Notes under the pieces: generated by a model
Seen by the model: the letters and a program-made list of their open reading frames with translations, nothing else
Told to the model about the DNA's origin: nothing
Database searches by the model: none
In this document: positions 1 to 10,663 of the stretch, in pieces
Layout: each line of letters opens with the position of its first letter
Numbering within the stretch: the first letter of the stretch is position 1
NCBI GenBank assembly: GCA_958295665.1
Contig: OY282558.1
Coordinates: 64,344,789 to 64,408,788 of the forward strand
Direction of reading: 5' to 3'
Length of the DNA stretch: 64,000 nucleotides
DNA from: Tipula vernalis
Lineage: Eukaryota; Arthropoda; Insecta; Diptera; Tipulidae
Translations under genes and position numbers: made by a program

Positions 1-480
1 AGTTTTATTTTAGGATAAACTTCATTCGCATCAAAAATGAAATGAACGCACTGTTTTTCTGTGGCAAATAATGTGATCGATTTTGAAAATTATTTACGCC
101 AGAACGACCCCACCCCCCCCCCCCTAAATAGCTTAAACTCCACTTAACGAAATGTGTGAGATTTAGACACTTGATCACCAAAATTTGAATTATGAAATCT
201 GCATAAAATACGTGGGGTCTGGTGTATTGGATTTTGAAATATAACACGAGAACACCCTTTTAGTGTAGCATATGATTCCAATAAACGGAAAGTAGAATAT
301 AATAATGAAAAAAAAAAATGAGATGTGATTGGGAAGTAGAGCATATGAAATGTCAAACCGGTGAGTTGTAAATTTTTCCCAACAGATGTGTTATTTCCGA
401 TGTACAACACTACTCAGCAGCGTGAACACCAATAGTAGGATTATTTTTCCAAAACAACTTAATCATGAACCATGAACAAG
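1..480. other. AT-rich flank, no gene seen
   Basis: I see no convincing coding region here. Short open frames on the minus strand have no recognisable domain. A poly-C run near 111-124 and an A-run near 308-318 are the only notable simple sequences. The hexamer array begins just downstream. Confidence 0.6.
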
Positions 481-613
481 ATATTAGAGACTTAGGCTTA
501 GGCTTAGACTTAGACTTGGACTTGAACTAGGACTTGGACTTGGACTTAGACATAGATATAGAAATAGATATAGACATAGACATATACATAGACATAGACA
601 AAGACATAGACAT
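481..613. repeat. Hexanucleotide array segment (GACNTA)n, left part
   Basis: Imperfect six-base repeats run from cttaggcttag/gacttagactt into gacatagacata and stop at GACAT (613), where R1 copy A begins. It is the left edge of the array that continues at 3411, 4339, 8519 and 8954. Variant units (gacttg, gatata, gacaaa) show it is older and less homogeneous than the block at 9392-10753. Confidence 0.9.
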
Positions 614-701
614 GGGTTTGCGGAGAAAATCCCTTCCAGGAAGCTAAGGTGTCTTTAGTTGCTAAGCCCCTCCAAGTCTACATCTGTCAGAGTACGAAGC
701 G

Positions 702-1268
702 ATGCTCGCTAAAATTGTGGCGGAGGCAAGAGGGCACCATCCAATTGTTATTGCTGGGGACTTCAATGCATGGGCCGAGGAGTGGGGTAGCAAATATACC
801 AATATTAGAGGCAACACACTGTTAGAGGCGTTTTCCCAACTGGACGTCATTCTAGTGAATAGAGGCAACACCAGCACCTTTCGTAAGAATGGTCACCAAT
901 CCGTGATCGACAATACTTTTACAAGTAGTCAACTCGCGAGAGAAATTAAGTGGCATGTCAGTGAACGATACACTCATAGTGATCACCAAGCAGTGTTTTT
1001 TGAAGTAGGCTGGGTGCCCGATGCTCTGGACGAAGAACTCTTCCGGGAATTAGCCCAAGACATTAGTATACCAGCAAGCACAGCCGAAGACAAAGTTAAC
1101 CACGTGACCAGACAACTCTACAGGGCATGTGACGCGTCTATGCCAAAAAGGACAGCAAACCATAGAAGGAAACCAGCCTACTGGTGGAGCGAGAACATTA
1201 AGGAACTAAGGGCTAAATGTCACAAGGCCAGAAGAAGAAGTCAAAGATCTGCAAGATGCCCCGAATAA
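702..1268 (+). pseudogene. R1-type endonuclease C-terminal fragment (copy A ORF2)
   Basis: An apurinic-like endonuclease domain would nick the target for reverse transcription. The frame contains AGDFNAWAEEWGS, a characteristic R1-group motif, and the C-terminal SDHQAVFFEV with the catalytic SDH. The N-terminal third is missing because the insertion is 5'-truncated at 614. The post-endonuclease linker follows (PAYWWSENIKELR). The frame stops at 1268 and the protein continues in another frame from about 1284. Confidence 0.85.
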
Positions 1269-1283
1269 GAGGAGCTAAATTGA

Positions 1284-2721
1284 GTGTACATAAGGCTGCG
1301 GAAACTGCTTCGTGATGAAATAAGGAGAAGCAAGAGGGAGAGTTTCAAACAGCTGTGTGACGCGGCAGACGCAAGCCCATGGGGCAGCGCTTACAGAGTG
1401 GTCATGTGCAGAATAAAAGGCCAAAGAACCCCTCAAGAAAGGTGTCCAGAGATGCTGCAAAAGATCGTCAAGACTCTTTTCCCGCACCACCTTCCAAAAC
1501 CTGGTAATCGAGAGGACGATCATACGAAGGAATATATGGAGAAAATACCGAAAGTGACGGTAGAAGAGACATTGAACGCGTGCGGCAAAGTGGGTGTAAA
1601 CAAGGCCCTGGTCCAGATCTAGTACCCAACGAAGCGCTCAAAGTAGCTATACGAAGTAATCCTAACCTCTTCGTCAATATAGCGCAGTCCTGCCTAGAGG
1701 AAGGAGTGTTTCTTAGGATACGGAAGAGGCAGAGATTGGTACTCTTGCCAAAACCAGGTGAACCATCCTCACCTCGTCCAATCTGCCTGCTCGATACAGG
1801 GGGGAAAATACTGGATCGCATTATTCAGAATAGGTTGCTCCTCTATCTAAGGCCAAAGGAGCCTTACAGGGAAAAAGATGGAAATGAGGAACTAAACAGT
1901 ACTGTGCGGTTGCCACACTCGACGTTAAAAACGCATTCAACACAGCTAACTGGGCCCACATTATGGATTCCCTACGAAAGTTGAATGTTCCTGCCTCCCT
2001 CTTGAAGATACTAGATAGCTACTTCGAGGATAGAGTGTTAGAGTACGACACTGAGGATGGTCCCATGGAATACAACATAACAGCTGGAGTTCCACAAGGT
2101 TCCGTTCTGGGCCCAATCTTGTGGAACATTATGTATGACAACGTACTAAAGCTACGAATCCCAGATGGAGCAGAAGTGATAGGGTTTGCCGATGACATCG
2201 CGATAGTGGTGTCTGCAAAGCACCTGGATGAAATTGAGATGATCACTAACGAGGCGATTGCAATAGTGAAGGACTGGCTGGAATCCGTTGGCCTGGAACT
2301 CGCGGAGCACAAAACAGAAGCAGTGCTGATTAGAAGCCGTAAAAAACGGGAAACGGTATCGTTTAAGGTTGGGAACCACGTCATTAAGTCCAAAGAAGCG
2401 GTAAAATATTTGGGCATTATGCTTGATGACATATTAAACCTCAAGAGTCACATAGATTATACGTGCGGAAAAGCATCGAGGGTGTACTCGGCGCTCTCCA
2501 ATATGCTACCAAATGTTGGTGGCCCAAGAAGCAGTAGACGTCTTCTTCTGTCCAGAGTGGTAAGCTCAGTGCTACTGTACGGGACTCTGATCTGGTCAGA
2601 GGCACTAGAGGTAAAATGCAACAGGAGACGGCTGGCACCAGTCTATAGACTAAGCACCCTTAGGGTCATCAGTGCATATATGTACATAGAACCACCTCAG
2701 AAGAAGCAGCATGCGCCATAG
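1284..2721 (+). pseudogene. R1-type reverse transcriptase, frameshifted (copy A ORF2)
   Basis: The reverse transcriptase is spread over three frames (1284-1622, 1580-1984, 1963-2721). Recognisable parts are PRPICLLDTGGKILDRII (fingers), GVPQGSVLGPILWNIMYD and the catalytic box GFADDIAIVV near 2178-2210, FADD being the usual R1 form of YADD. The thumb follows (YLGIMLDD). At least two frameshifts lie around 1600 and 1970, and a further break after 2660 separates it from the zinc-finger part. The catalytic aspartates remain, but the reading frame does not. Confidence 0.85.
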
Positions 2722-2896
2722 CCGGAATTATACCGATTGAATTGACATCATGGCGGACGAGGCGAAAAGAATATATGAGGCTAAGAAACACAGTTCTACA
2801 GTTGGTCAGGCTATCCAAACGACAGAAAGAGCCAAATCCGTGCAAAGTTGGCAGGAACGTTGGGATAATGCGACGAAAGGACGTTGAACACACAGA

Positions 2897-3217
2897 TTGA
2901 TTCCGAATATCAAACCCTGGATAAATCGCAAACACGGAGAGGTGAATTACCATTTAACGCAGTTAATAACGGGACACGGTGGGAGCTATCTGCATCGTTT
3001 TGGCCATGATGACGACACTCCTCTCTGTCCAACGTGCAATAAAGTAGAAAACCCGCAACACATATTATTCGAGTGTCCGCGATTTGAGACCGAGAGAATG
3101 GACCTGTATATTACCATAAACAAAAACTTAGGTCCGGACAACATAGTGGATGAAATGCTGAAATCACAGCAAATATGGGATACCTGCTGCGCTACCATAA
3201 CTAAGGTGCAAAAGTAG
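2897..3217 (+). pseudogene. R1 ORF2 C-terminal zinc-finger segment (copy A)
   Basis: This is the conserved C-terminus of R1-clade ORF2: NRKHGEVNYHLTQLITGHG followed by CPTCNKVENPQHILFECPRF, a Cys-Cys-His-Cys arrangement thought to bind nucleic acid. The stop at 3215-3217 probably corresponds to the element's natural stop, as a 3' UTR of about 190 bases and a poly(A) tail follow. Homologous segments occur in copies B (3807-4148), C (about 8341-8476) and D (minus strand). Confidence 0.85.
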
Positions 3218-3410
3218 CTAAGGCGATTAGAAGCGGCTAGAAACGTGTGAGTAGAAATACTAAGACCGCCCCTCGAAGTAATACTTTGTGGTGGTTCCGG
3301 GGGGAATAACGGTCCGGCGAGAGGAGGCGGTTTTAGTGGGTAAAAATCCCACTCAGCGGTAAGTACGCTTACCGTGTCTTTTGAAGATTTCCCCTCCTCG
3401 GGAAAAAAAA

Positions 3411-3499
3411 GACATAGACATAGACATAGACATAGACATAGACATAGACATAGATATAGACATAGACATAGACATAGACATAGACATAGACATAGACAT
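3411..3499. repeat. (GACATA)n array segment between R1 copies A and B
   Basis: About 15 near-perfect GACATA units with one gatata variant. It separates the poly(A) tail of copy A from the 5' junction of copy B and shows that both inserted into the same array. Confidence 0.95.
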
Positions 3500-4338
3500 G
3501 GCTGAGGCGCTCAATGTACCGAGCTATAGGAGCAGATTAAATGCAGTCTACAGAAGATGCGCCTTAAGAGTTGCCTGTGCATTTCGTACGGTCTCTGACG
3601 ATGCTGCTTACGTCGTGGCTGGCATGCCGCCTATTGATCTGTTAGCTATGGAAAGGCAAAGGCTATACGCTCAGAGAAACGTACCGAACAGAAGTTCACT
3701 ACGCAACACCGCAAGAGCAGAGTTAATGGAACGGTGGCAGGCTCGGTGGGATACGTCCTCAAAAGGCCGATGGTCGTATCGGCTAATACCGGATTTATCT
3801 GTGTAGATGAATCGTAAGCACGGTGATGTCGATTTTTATCTCACCCAGTTCCTCACAGGTCACGGATGCTTTCGAGCATATTTGTGCAGGTTTAAAATTG
3901 AAAACAGCCCGGTCTGTCCTAATTGTGTTGGGTTGGCTGAGGACGTTGAGCATGTTTTTTTCCATTGTCCCAGATTCGACGATCCGAGGAAACAGATGGC
4001 TGAGAAGCTACGAGTTGAAGTAAGCCCGAGCAACTGTGTTGAGCTCATGCTAGAAACAGAAGGCAATTGGAGCGCAGTTAGCGACTTCGCCGCCACTGTG
4101 ATGAGGTACCTACGGGTGCTCGAATCGAACCGTAATAGTAGAGGGTAACAACGCAAGCTAAATCCTCCCACTGATGAAATACCTGACGGTGGTACCAGGG
4201 GGGCAAGGGATACAGTGGCAGGGGTCTGGTGTATTTTAGTGGGTAGTCGAAAGGAGTCCCACACTCCCTGGAGTCAATATCTCTCCAGGGGTTCGTAAAT
4301 GAATTTTTTCCCCAGATCCTTACAAAAAAAAAAAAAAA
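3500..4338 (+). mobile_element. R1-clade LINE copy B, strongly 5'-truncated
   Basis: An 839-bp 3'-terminal fragment flanked by GACATA repeats, with a long poly(A) (4323-4338). It encodes the end of the reverse transcriptase thumb and the zinc-finger domain, 3500-4148. One TAG at 3804-3806 interrupts an otherwise open frame just before MNRKHGDVDF; other copies have a W-N or similar pair here, so it looks like one nonsense change. The finger reads CPNCVGLAEDVEHVFFHCPRF. Protein divergence from copy A is high, so B is a different lineage and not a duplicate of A. Confidence 0.88.
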
Positions 4339-4421
4339 GACATAGACATAGACATAGACATAGACCTAGACATAGACATAAACATAGACATAGACATAGA
4401 TATAGACTTAGACTAAGACTT
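4339..4421. repeat. Hexamer array segment between R1 copies B and C
   Basis: GACATA units grading into GACTTA and GACTAA, ending GACTT at 4421 where copy C begins. It has the same phase as the other junctions. Confidence 0.93.
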
Positions 4422-4675
4422 CCCCCGCAGGGGCGCTCCTCAGATGTAGTGGCGACGAGTGTGACAATCCCGCGGGTCCCTGTTAAAACTCTGGGAGCGT
4501 CTGACCCATATTGGGCGGCTCCCAGGTCCGACTGAGGCGGTATAATCTCTCAAAAATCCAGAAGCGTCTGCCCACAATGGGCGGCACCCTGGTCAGCGTC
4601 TGTTCTCCAAGAAGAGCGGCTGCACTCTACCACCTGGCAGTAGGTATAAAATGCTAGGGTAGGTACACCCGAAAA

Positions 4676-5965
4676 TTGTACTTAATAGTAGTACCTGCGG
4701 TTTTAGGGAGTGGGCAAGTAGGCGCCCAGCCTTCGAGATCCAGTTACTGCAATGTTGCTTCGGTGGGTCACTTGGCCGAGGTAACAGATAATGCGACAAG
4801 GCTCATTAATACGGGCGAAGAGGTTAAACTCGCTGACGCCTTCAATATGAGTGGTAAAATTCGGAAATCTCCGACAAGGATGACGCCAAGTGGCAAAATC
4901 GAGCGATCGCTGTCACTTACGTCCCTGTCAGTAGGAAATATCGAGAGGAGCACGGATACGAGCTCTGCTAGCTAGTCTAGGAACCACAATCATGGAACTC
5001 TCAGAGTTCGTGAAACCGAGGAATAATATTCATGGTGAGGTTAAAAAGCTGGATAATGTAATTCGGACATTGTACGAGTCGGCCATGAGCGAGACGGGTG
5101 GAGGGGCTAAAGTATCCCAGGTCTGCCAAACCTCGCCTATTGGTATAGAGGCTGACAAGCAGAATTTCAAGACCGCGGAATAAAATGGAGGGACAGGAAG
5201 CAGTAAAAGAAGGCGCTCAACGCCGGATAAAAATGAAAGGAAATCAGGGGAAAAAAAAATACTGCTTTCGGTATACTGGGTACCGAAAACATGAGCATCT
5301 CCGGTGGAAATCAAATGGTGAAAAAATCAATGGGCTCGGAATAGGGGTGGCAGAAAGTGGAAGGTAAAAGAAGACCCAAAAGGATACGTCGGCTACGTAG
5401 GAAGCGGGTCCGACCGGATGCGTTGCTAATCAAGAAGAGTTCGGAAATTGAATTCGCTGAGCTGCTTCGGAAATTAAAAGACGACCAGACACTGAATAGC
5501 CTGGGTGAAAAGGTGTCGAACGTACGCCAAACTTTGAATGGAGACCTTCTGTTAGAGCTACAAAATACGGGAGATCGCGCGCAATCCTCAATATTCCAAA
5601 ATCTGTTAGAAACAGCAATTGGGCAGCAGGCTACGGTTAAAACTATGACCCAAGAAGTACTGCTGGTGATCAAGGACATCTATGGGGTTACCACTCCCCA
5701 GGAAGTGAGTGAGGCTCTGGAAGCACAGTTTGAAGGCGTAAAAGGGTTGTGTAGTATCTAATCACTTGCAAAAGTTTACCGAGGAACTCAGACTGCAGTA
5801 ATTAGTCTCCCAAGAAATGTGGCTGAAAAATTGATTGAAGCGGGCAAAGTGAGAATCGGTTGGGTCTCTTGCCGGATCCGCGAAAAAATAGAGCTGACTA
5901 GATGTCTTAAATGCCACGGCTATGGTCATCGGGTATCAATATTGGAGATGTGGTGAAGAGGGAAA
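4676..5965 (+). pseudogene. R1 ORF1 (gag-like) with zinc knuckle, broken
   Basis: Gag-like ORF1 would package the element RNA. It is spread over frames 4676-4975, 4992-5183, 5185-5367 and 5357-5761. At about 5910-5935 a zinc knuckle (CLKCHGYGHR) is visible, followed by traces of a second (CGEEG near 5950). Basic stretches such as RRPKRIRRLRRKR precede it. The second knuckle runs straight into post-endonuclease ORF2 sequence, marking an internal deletion. No intact product is possible. Confidence 0.72.
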
Positions 5966-6195
5966 TGTCACATGGCAAGGAGACAATACCAAAGAGCCAG
6001 GCGTTTCGAAGATCCTATTCCACGGCAACAATATCGTGAAGCTAGGCTGGAACTCAAGCGTGCCATCAAACTAAGCAAACGGAAGTGTTTTCGTGAGTTG
6101 TGCAAAGAAGTCGACCACGACCCCTGGGGTAGACCATACAGATCAGTGATGAAAAAATTCAGAAGTAATAGCACTGCTACTCCCACATGTCCGGT

Positions 6196-6210
6196 AATTT
6201 TGTGCAACAT
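6196..6210. repeat. Target-site duplication of the nested LINE (left copy)
   Basis: The 15-base direct repeat aattttgtgcaacat recurs exactly at 6911-6925. Taking out the insert plus one copy reconnects the R1 reading frame (..CPVILCNI joined to VNRLFSQQ..), which confirms the boundaries. Confidence 0.93.
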
Positions 6211-6910
6211 TATTATTATTATTATTATTGGAGGGCCATGCGGGCGATCAGCCACCTCGCACTGCGACCTAACAGATCTATTGTGCTGGACCCTCCTTAA
6301 TTTTAGTGAACCTGACAATACTGCCTCCCGGTACGTGATACATACTATCTGGGCTTATTGCTCTCCCTCCTAGATGTTTACTACAGCATGTAGTTCCGCT
6401 AGAAATACGGTAGCATTGGAGCCCAAGGACTTTGAGAGGGTTGTCCCACTCCCGTATATTCCTACTCCTGCCACGTCTTCCGTTTGATTTTACTCTTAGT
6501 TGCTGGAAATTGCAAATCACCTGTAGGCTACCCAGCTTTACTACAGGAAGGCTAAATACAACTGGAGGGTGCCTGGTATCCAGAGTCCGCATATTTTGGA
6601 CTGATTAACTTATCAGCCATTCATCCATCGGCACATGCTGTTCCACCTTAGATTAGGGTTTTTTGTCAAGGTTTTCTCCTTTAGCGCCGTACTTTAGCTT
6701 GTGCCAAATGAGCAAAAATGTGCCAAATGACCTTAGTTACCAGTGGTTGCCACGAGGAGGCAGCACGTACACTTGCGAATTGTGAACAGGTTGCCTAATG
6801 ACATGACCAGAACAGCTCACGTGATGCGCACCCTACTGGAAGGTTACGGAGCTGGTAGATTAATCTACTCAACTTTGTTCCCCCTCCCCTCCAATAGACG
6901 TCAAACCACC
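6211..6910 (-). mobile_element. Internally deleted LOA-like LINE (non-autonomous copy 1), nested in R1 copy C
   Basis: A 700-bp minus-strand insertion with a perfect 15-bp TSD (aattttgtgcaacat at 6196-6210 and 6911-6925). On the minus strand it starts ggtggtttgacg, carries a LOA-like 5' UTR, jumps to a small piece of the RNase H region, then to the 3' end, and finishes in a (TAA)n tail (seen as (ATT)n at 6211-6229). Its composition matches the copy at 62683-63446, with the same internal joins; this copy also lacks about 30 bases near the 3' end. It has no coding capacity and is probably moved in trans. Confidence 0.88.
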
Positions 6911-7082
6911 AATTTTGTGCAACATAGTGAATCGCTTGTTTTCGCAACAACCAGAAAATGTGCTGCAAATATCGGGGAATGAAGATGATGGTGTTCCACC
7001 AGTCACCGAGGAGAAAGTTCTAAAGGCATGTTCCAGAATAGGGAACAATAAAACTCTTGGCCCGGACAACGTTCCGAACATA

Positions 7083-7178
7083 GCATTGAAGTCGGCTGTC
7101 CAAGCATACCCAAACATCTTCACTGAAGTAGCATTGAAGTCTTCTGTCCAAGCATACCCAAACATCTTCACTGAATGC
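7083..7178 (+). repeat. 48-bp tandem duplication inside R1 reverse transcriptase
   Basis: Two adjacent 48-bp units (7083-7130, 7131-7178) both encode ALKS(A/S)VQAYPNIFTE. The length is a multiple of three, so the frame is kept and 16 residues are duplicated. There are a few differences between the units. It is probably a replication or template-slippage event. Confidence 0.9.
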
Positions 7179-8518
7179 TTAGTAGAAGGAATCTTCCCTA
7201 CTAAGTGGAAGGAACAAAGGCTAGTATTGTTGCCGAAAGGAGACAAACCACCAGGAGAGCGGTCCTCCTATCGCCCAATCTGCTTGTTGGACACTGCAGG
7301 CAAGATGTTAGAGAGGATTGTTTGTGACCGATTGCAGGAAGCTATCGTTGCAGCGGGTGGCCTGGCAGAATATCAATACGGCTTTCGGAAGGATGCGATT
7401 AAGTTTGTGGTAGATACGCCGCAGGGGGCATTAGCTGGTTCCAGCTGGTTGCATGGTAGGAAACAGTACTGTGCTGTAGTGACTCTGGACGTGAAAAATG
7501 CTTTTAACACGGCCAATTGGAGCTGCATATTTAACGCACTAACCCAGATGGAAGTACCGACCTACCTATTGAGAGTAGTTGCGAGCTACTTCAACCAGAG
7601 GATCCTGAAGTATAAGACCGAAGATGGGACGAAAATATTCAAGGTAACTGGTGGAGTCCCTCAACGATCAGTGCTAGGCCCGACACTCTGGAATGTGATG
7701 TACGATGGTGTGTTTCGACTCCCCATACCAATTGAAGCTCGGGTGGTTGGACTACATCGTGGTTGTGGTTGTCGCAAAACCAGGGAGGAAATCGTGGAAA
7801 TCTGCAACAGGACAGTCCGACTCATCCAGCAGTGGTTAGTATCGACTGGTCTGCAGCTAGCGGAGCATAAGACCGAAGCTGTCCTAATCATTGGCAGGAA
7901 AATAATGGAGAGCATAACTTTAGAGGTTGGTGCCCAAAAAATAGTCAGTCAGCCATCCATTAGGTATCTGGGGGTAACGATTGATTCCAGACTGTCGTAT
8001 AAGACACATCTCATTACCTCTCATTGGCACGAATAATGTCGAATACAAGAGGAGCGCGCATGAGCCGAAGAATTCTGCTTGCTAACGTCGTAACATCAAT
8101 ACTATTGTATGGCGCACCAATTTGGGCCAACTCATTGGAGAAGATAACATATGGATGCCCCCTATTGATATGCGGGCTAAAGAGCGCCAAACCATGTATC
8201 TGCAACGTGAGCAGATAACAAAAGAAGAGAACCGCAGAATAGCACGGTTTGAGACCATGACTGCTTGGCAGAGAAGATGGGATGACTCAATCAAAGGCAG
8301 ATGGACCCACCGCCTGATTCCATCGATAGAGACGTGGGTGAACAGAAGGCATGGATAAGTGGATTACCACCTAACCCAGTTCCTCACCGGTCATGGTTGC
8401 TTCAAAACATACCTGTATAGGTTTAAAATCGAGGACTCAGATGATTGCCCTACGTGCATGGAAACGATGGAGACCGCGGTCCCCCCTCCGCCACAAAAAA
8501 AAAAAAAAAAAAAAAAAA

Positions 8519-8654
8519 GACTTAGACTTAGACTAAGACTTAGACTTAGACTTAGACTTCGACTTAGATTAGACTTAGACTTAGACTTGGACTTGGACTT
8601 TGACTTTGACTTAGACATAGTCATACACATAGCCATAGACACAGACATAGACAT
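8519..8654. repeat. Hexamer array segment between R1 copies C and D
   Basis: GACTTA units with GACTTC, GACTTG and GACTTT variants, changing to ACATAG/GACATA near 8618-8654. It ends GACAT before copy D. Confidence 0.93.
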
Positions 8655-8953
8655 GCCTCTCCATGCCTCTGGAGTAGCAAGCATCACTTCGACGATGCTT
8701 TCGAGGACTACGTCGTCGACATCGAGCGATCTTACGAGTACTTCCCTGTTGTTACAGAACCGCTCGCATACGAAGAACACGTGCTCAGCGTCTTCGGGTA
8801 CTCCAAAGTGGGGGCAATTCGGCGAGTCCTCGTGCTCAAAACGATAGAGGTACGATCGGAAGCATCCGTGGCCTGACAAAAACTGTTTCAGGTAAAAATC
8901 GACCTCACCATGTTTACGGTCTGTCCCCAATCCGCCACAAAAAAAAAAAAAAG
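8655..8953 (-). mobile_element. R1-clade LINE copy D, inverted fragment with a plus-strand tail
   Basis: The minus strand of about 8655-8920 encodes an R1 C-terminus (RKHGEVDFYLKQFLSGHGCF, then CPHFGVPEDAEHVFFVC; one finger cysteine is replaced by F). Directly after it, on the plus strand, lies a short 3' tail (ccccaatccgccac, 8925-8938) with 15 A's (8939-8953), then GACTTA repeats. An inverted 5' part joined to a correctly oriented poly(A) end is the product expected from twin priming during target-primed reverse transcription. The left flank again ends GACAT. Confidence 0.75.
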
Positions 8954-9391
8954 ACTTAGATTTAGACTTAGACTTAGATTTAGACATAGACTTTGACTGA
9001 GACTTAGACTTAGACTTAGACTTAGACACTTAGACTTAGACTAAGACTTAGACTTAGATTTAAACTTAGACTTAGACTTAGACTTAGACTTAAGCTTAGA
9101 CATAGACTTCGACTTAGACTTAGACATTGACTTAGACTCAGGATTAGACTTAGACTTAGACTTAGACTTAGACTTAGACTTAGACTTAGATTAGACTTAG
9201 ACTTAGACCTAGACTTAGACTAAGACTTAAACTTGGACTTGGATTTAGACTTTGACTTAGACATAGTTATGCACATAGCCATAGACATAGGCATAGACAT
9301 GAATATAGGCATATATGTAGAATTGAAATTAGACTTAGAGTTAGACTTAGTGTTAGAGTTAGACTTAGACTTAGACTTAAGCTTAGACATA

Positions 9392-10010
9392 GACTTCGAC
9401 TTCGACTTCGACTTCGACTTCGACTTCGACTTCGACTTCGACTTCGACTTCGACTTCGACTTCGACTTCGACTTCGACTTCGACTTCGACTTCGACTTCG
9501 ACTTCGACTTCGACTTCGACTTCGACTTCGACTTCGACTTCGACTTCGACTTCGACTTCGACTTCGACTTCGACTTCGACTTCGACTTCGACTTCGACTT
9601 CGACTTCGACTTCGACTTCGACTTCGACTTCGACTTCGACTTCGACTTCGACTTCGACTTCGACTTCGACTTCGACTTCGACTTCGACTTCGACTTCGAC
9701 TTCGACTTCGACTTCGACTTCGACTTCGACTTCGACTTCGACTTCGACTTCGACTTCGACTTCGACTTCGACTTCGACTTCGACTTCGACTTCGACTTCG
9801 ACTTCGACTTCGACTTCGACTTCGACTTCGACTTCGACTTCGACTTCGACTTCGACTTCGACTTCGACTTCGACTTCGACTTCGACTTCGACTTCGACTT
9901 CGACTTCGACTTCGACTTCGACTTCGACTTCGACTTCGACTTCGACTTCGACTTCGACTTCGACTTCGACTTCGACTTCGACTTCGACTTCGACTTCGAC
10001 TTCGACTTCG
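9392..10010. repeat. Homogeneous GACTTC block
   Basis: About 103 consecutive GACTTC units without a visible interruption, switching sharply to GACTTA at 10011. The homogeneity implies recent expansion or gene-conversion-like turnover; assembly collapse or expansion is also possible. Confidence 0.95.
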
Positions 10011-10663
10011 ACTTAGACTTAGACTTAGACTTAGACTTAGACTTAGACTTAGACTTAGACTTAGACTTAGACTTAGACTTAGACTTAGACTTAGACTTAG
10101 ACTTAGACTTAGACTTAGACTTAGACTTAGACTTAGACTTAGACTTAGACTTAGACTTAGACTTAGACTTAGACTTAGACTTAGACTTAGACTTAGACTT
10201 AGACTTAGACTTAGACTTAGACTTAGACTTAGACTTAGACTTAGACTTAGACTTAGACTTAGACTTAGACTTAGACTTAGACTTAGACTTAGACTTAGAC
10301 TTAGACTTAGACTTAGACTTAGACTTAGACTTAGACTTAGACTTAGACTTAGACTTAGACTTAGACTTAGACTTAGACTTAGACTTAGACTTAGACTTAG
10401 ACTTAGACTTAGACTTAGACTTAGACTTAGACTTAGACTTAGACTTAGACTTAGACTTAGACTTAGACTTAGACTTAGACTTAGACTTAGACTTAGACTT
10501 AGACTTAGACTTAGACTTAGACTTAGACTTAGACTTAGACTTAGACTTAGACTTAGACTTAGACTTAGACTTAGACTTAGACTTAGACTTAGACTTAGAC
10601 TTAGACTTAGACTTAGACTTAGACTTAGACTTAGACTTAGACTTAGACTTAGACTTAGACTTA
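10011..10663. repeat. Homogeneous GACTTA block
   Basis: About 109 consecutive GACTTA units between the GACTTC and GACTTT blocks. It is the same unit that flanks R1 copies C and D. Confidence 0.95.

Larger units (their letters stand above)
614..3410 (+). mobile_element. R1-clade non-LTR retrotransposon copy A, 5'-truncated
   Basis: A 2.8-kb LINE fragment with hexamer array on both sides. The left flank ends GACAT; the right flank begins GACATA straight after an eight-A tail (3403-3410). Domain order is C-terminal two thirds of the endonuclease, reverse transcriptase, CCHC zinc finger, 3' UTR (3218-3402) and poly(A). There is no RNase H, which fits the R1 group rather than the LOA-like LINEs elsewhere in the window. 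Any TSD is hidden because the target is itself repetitive. Several frameshifts make it inactive. Confidence 0.88.
5968..8476 (+). pseudogene. R1 ORF2 lacking endonuclease, split by a LINE (copy C)
   Basis: After the deletion join the frame resumes in the linker (ARLELKRAIKLSKRKCFREL), is split at 6210/6911 by the nested insertion, and continues as reverse transcriptase to about 8036 (YRPICLLDTAGKMLERI; LDVKNAFNTANW). GVPQGSVLGP is altered to GVPQRSVLGP. The FADD catalytic box is destroyed by a short deletion, so the frame reads VVGLHRGCGCR near 7741-7775. Another deletion lies near 8034. The C-terminal part (8122-8476) has a TAA at 8356-8358 and ends inside the zinc finger (DCPTC). It is clearly dead. 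Confidence 0.85.
4422..8518 (+). mobile_element. R1-clade LINE copy C, retains 5' end, internally deleted
   Basis: This is the only copy that keeps a 5' UTR (starting cccccgcaggggcg) and ORF1. It ends at a poly(A) of about 24 bases (8495-8518) that runs into GACTTA repeats. Three large lesions are visible. ORF1 is fused to ORF2 around 5965, with loss of the end of ORF1 and the whole endonuclease. A second LINE is inserted at 6211-6910. The C-terminus and 3' UTR are deleted around 8476, leaving only a short tail ggtcccccctccgccac before the poly(A). The same kind of tail (ccccaatccgccac) ends copy D. Confidence 0.85.
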
